Assembly (NCBI RefSeq): GCF_012726345.1
Contig: NZ_PTXN01000019.1
Location: 1-64,000 of the forward strand
DNA: 64,000 bases
Direction of reading: 5' to 3'
DNA from: Marinomonas sp. UCMA 3892
GTDB taxonomy: Bacteria > Pseudomonadota > Gammaproteobacteria > Pseudomonadales > Marinomonadaceae
The notes beneath the pieces are model-generated. The model was not told the DNA's origin. It searched no databases and saw only the letters and a list, made by a program, of their open reading frames with translations. Shown one piece after another: positions 62,389 through 64,000 of this stretch; position 1 is the stretch's first letter, and every line of letters begins with the position of its first letter. The position numbers and the translations under genes are program-made.

Positions 62389-63885
62389 ATGATAGAAAGC
62401 AGCTATGCGATCAGCTTTACATTCCTAGCCTATCTAGTAGTTATGCTAGGAATTGGGCTGTACGCTTACAAACGTACCTCCAGTTCAGAAGACTACTTTC
62501 TTGGTGGACGTTCTTTAGGACCTTGGCCTACCGCCTTGTCCGCAGGCGCTTCAGACATGAGTGGCTGGTTACTACTTGGGTTACCTGGTTACGCTTTTGC
62601 CGCAGGCTTAGAGTCTTTCTGGATTGCTGGTGGCCTTTTTGTTGGAACATGGCTTAACTGGCTAATTTGTGCAAAACGCCTAAGAACCTACAGCATCAAA
62701 GCAAACAATGCACTCACGCTTCCAGACTTCCTATCCACTCGATTCAATGACAAATCAAAACTTATTCAAACTATTTCAGCTCTGTTCATTTTGCTGTTTT
62801 TCTTGTTCTATACAAGTTCTGGTTTAGTCGCTGGCGGTAAATTGTTTGAAACAGTATTTGGCTTGGATTACACCTATGCAGTAATTATCGGTACAGTATG
62901 TGTGGTTTCCTACACGCTGTTTGGCGGCTTTCTTGCCGTAGCTTGGACAGACCTTGTTCAGGGCTTGATGATGAGTGCGGCATTAGTGATTGTACCTCTC
63001 GTTGCTATTGATGGCGGCTGGTCTGAGCTGTCTAGTACTTTAATGGCAAAAAACCCTGAGTTACTAAACGTCTGGACTAACGTAAGTGGCGAACCTCTAA
63101 CTACAATTGGTATTATCTCTCTTGTGGCTTGGGGTCTAGGCTATTTCGGTCAACCGCACATCCTAGCGCGTTTTAAAGCATCTCGCTCCAATAAAGACAT
63201 CAAAACAGCTCGCCGTATTGCTGTCGTTTGGACATTCATTTCTATGGCTGGCGCATTGCTTATTGGTCTTGTTGGTATCGGCTTTATCGACACAAACCTA
63301 ACAGGAGACTTGGCTGACCCAGAGAAGATCTTCATGATTTTGGTCAATGCTGTTTTCCACCCTGTTGTTGCTGGTATTCTTCTTGCCGCTATCCTAGCAG
63401 CGATCATGAGTACTGCCGACTCTCAATTATTAGTATCTTCTTCTGCGTTAGCTGAAGATTTTTACAAGCAACTATTCAATAAAAAAGCGACTCAAAAACA
63501 AATCGTCAACGTTGGACGCTTTGCGGTTGTAGCTATTTCTATTATTGCGTTATTACTTGCATTGAACCCAGAAAGCTCAGTACTCGGCCTAGTGTCTTAT
63601 GCTTGGGCTGGTTTTGGCGCTGCATTTGGCCCAGCTATCCTTCTTAGCTTGTTCTGGCGCAACATGAACCGTAACGGTGCACTAGCAGGCATCATCATTG
63701 GTGGTGTGACTGTTGTAGTATGGAAACAGTTAACTGGCGGCATTTTCGATCTTTATGAAATTGTTCCTGGCTTCTTGTTCTCGACTATCGCTATCTTTGC
63801 GGTAAGCCTAGCAACAGGTGCTCCAGAAGAGTCTGTAACAGAATCTTTTGATGAATACGAAAAAGCACTAGATACAATGGACTAA
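62389..63885 (+). CDS. putP: Sodium/proline symporter
   Basis: This 498-residue SSS-family carrier imports proline with sodium. Signatures are SSEDYFLGGRSLGPWPTALSAGASDMSGWLLLGLPG (about 32-67), GLVAGGKLFETVFGLDY, and the sodium-site AAILAAIMSTADSQLLVSSSALAEDFY. About 13 membrane segments are expected. Length matches PutP (502). Other SSS carriers are possible, but the N-terminal block is PutP-like. A strong terminator follows. Confidence 0.9.
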   Translation: MIESSYAISFTFLAYLVVMLGIGLYAYKRTSSSEDYFLGGRSLGPWPTALSAGASDMSGWLLLGLPGYAFAAGLESFWIAGGLFVGTWLNWLICAKRLRTYSIKANNALTLPDFLSTRFNDKSKLIQTISALFILLFFLFYTSSGLVAGGKLFETVFGLDYTYAVIIGTVCVVSYTLFGGFLAVAWTDLVQGLMMSAALVIVPLVAIDGGWSELSSTLMAKNPELLNVWTNVSGEPLTTIGIISLVAWGLGYFGQPHILARFKASRSNKDIKTARRIAVVWTFISMAGALLIGLVGIGFIDTNLTGDLADPEKIFMILVNAVFHPVVAGILLAAILAAIMSTADSQLLVSSSALAEDFYKQLFNKKATQKQIVNVGRFAVVAISIIALLLALNPESSVLGLVSYAWAGFGAAFGPAILLSLFWRNMNRNGALAGIIIGGVTVVVWKQLTGGIFDLYEIVPGFLFSTIAIFAVSLATGAPEESVTESFDEYEKALDTMD

Positions 63886-63915
63886 GTAACAAGCTCCCCG
63901 AGCTCATTACTTCAG

Positions 63916-63953
63916 AAGGCCCGAATCTGTATGTAGATTCGGGCCTTTTTTAT
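63916..63953 (+). terminator. Terminator behind putP
   Basis: AAGGCCCGAATCT and AGATTCGGGCCTT form a perfect 13-bp stem with a 6-base loop, followed by TTTTTATC. Confidence 0.93.
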
Positions 63954-64000
63954 CTTTAAAATATAGATACTTGATTTGAATTAGGATGGCACTCGGTTGA

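Overview
The window reads as chromosomal DNA of a marine gammaproteobacterium of the Oceanospirillales type. Marinomonas is my best guess, inferred from gene order and protein character and not from a database search. It is moderately AT-rich and densely coded. It carries enterobacterial and pseudomonad syntenies (prfB-lysS; zapA-6S RNA-fau; ygiF-glnE; rpoE-rseABC-mucD divergent from nadB; sdhE-ygfX) together with Pseudomonas-like arginine catabolism (AraC-type ArgR, 180-kDa-class NAD-glutamate dehydrogenase, AstC, AstE) and a Pseudomonas-like mannitol/arabitol ABC operon.

Layout. 1-403: the 5' part of a group II intron on the minus strand, lying exactly behind the hisC terminator; its protein would lie off the left edge. 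469-5625: hisC, lysS, prfB (with programmed +1 frameshift), zapA, 6S RNA, fau. 5711-8535: two tandem TraF-like predicted envelope proteins. 8741-12047: all four enzymes from ribulose-5-P to CMP-Kdo (kdsD-A-C-B). 12163-18082: Zur-box znuA, astE, a NUDIX/DUF2927 pair, hemE, an unknown gene and a PII gene. 18172-28828: a basic amino-acid ABC transporter, its probable regulator ArgR, gdhB and astC. 28884-38213: PhzF-like, SbmA-like, a small protein, glnE, a shortened ygiF-like CYTH gene, argE, argA. 38312-45068: envelope-stress block (mucD, rseC, rseB, rseA, rpoE), nadB, ygfX, sdhE. 45392-53658: mannitol/arabitol transport and catabolism (mtlE-F-G-K-D, mtlR, mtlY). 53905-58262: an MHYT-PAS-hybrid histidine kinase translationally coupled to a REC-HD-GYP protein. 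58387-63885: ygfZ, ung, an APH-type kinase, hexR and putP.

How the parts work together. Arginine uptake (hisP/argT/hisQ/hisM), ArgR, AstC, AstE and GdhB form a plausible arginine-to-glutamate-to-2-oxoglutarate module. An ArgR-like half-site (TGTCGC-N8-AA) lies between argR and gdhB. PII and GlnE control nitrogen assimilation, while argE and argA serve biosynthesis. The mtl block imports polyols, oxidises mannitol to fructose and arabitol to xylulose, and phosphorylates xylulose. The kinase/HD-GYP pair should link a membrane signal to c-di-GMP breakdown.

Most genes are housekeeping, and I see no clear undescribed defence or toxin system. The points most worth a second look are the intron placed behind the hisC terminator, the 13-kb polyol plus phosphorelay block splitting the usual ygfZ/sdhE neighbourhood, a repeat-bearing N-terminal extension on RseA, a structured putP leader, the complete Kdo operon, the TraF-like pair, and hairpins placed between binding protein and permease genes in two unrelated ABC operons.
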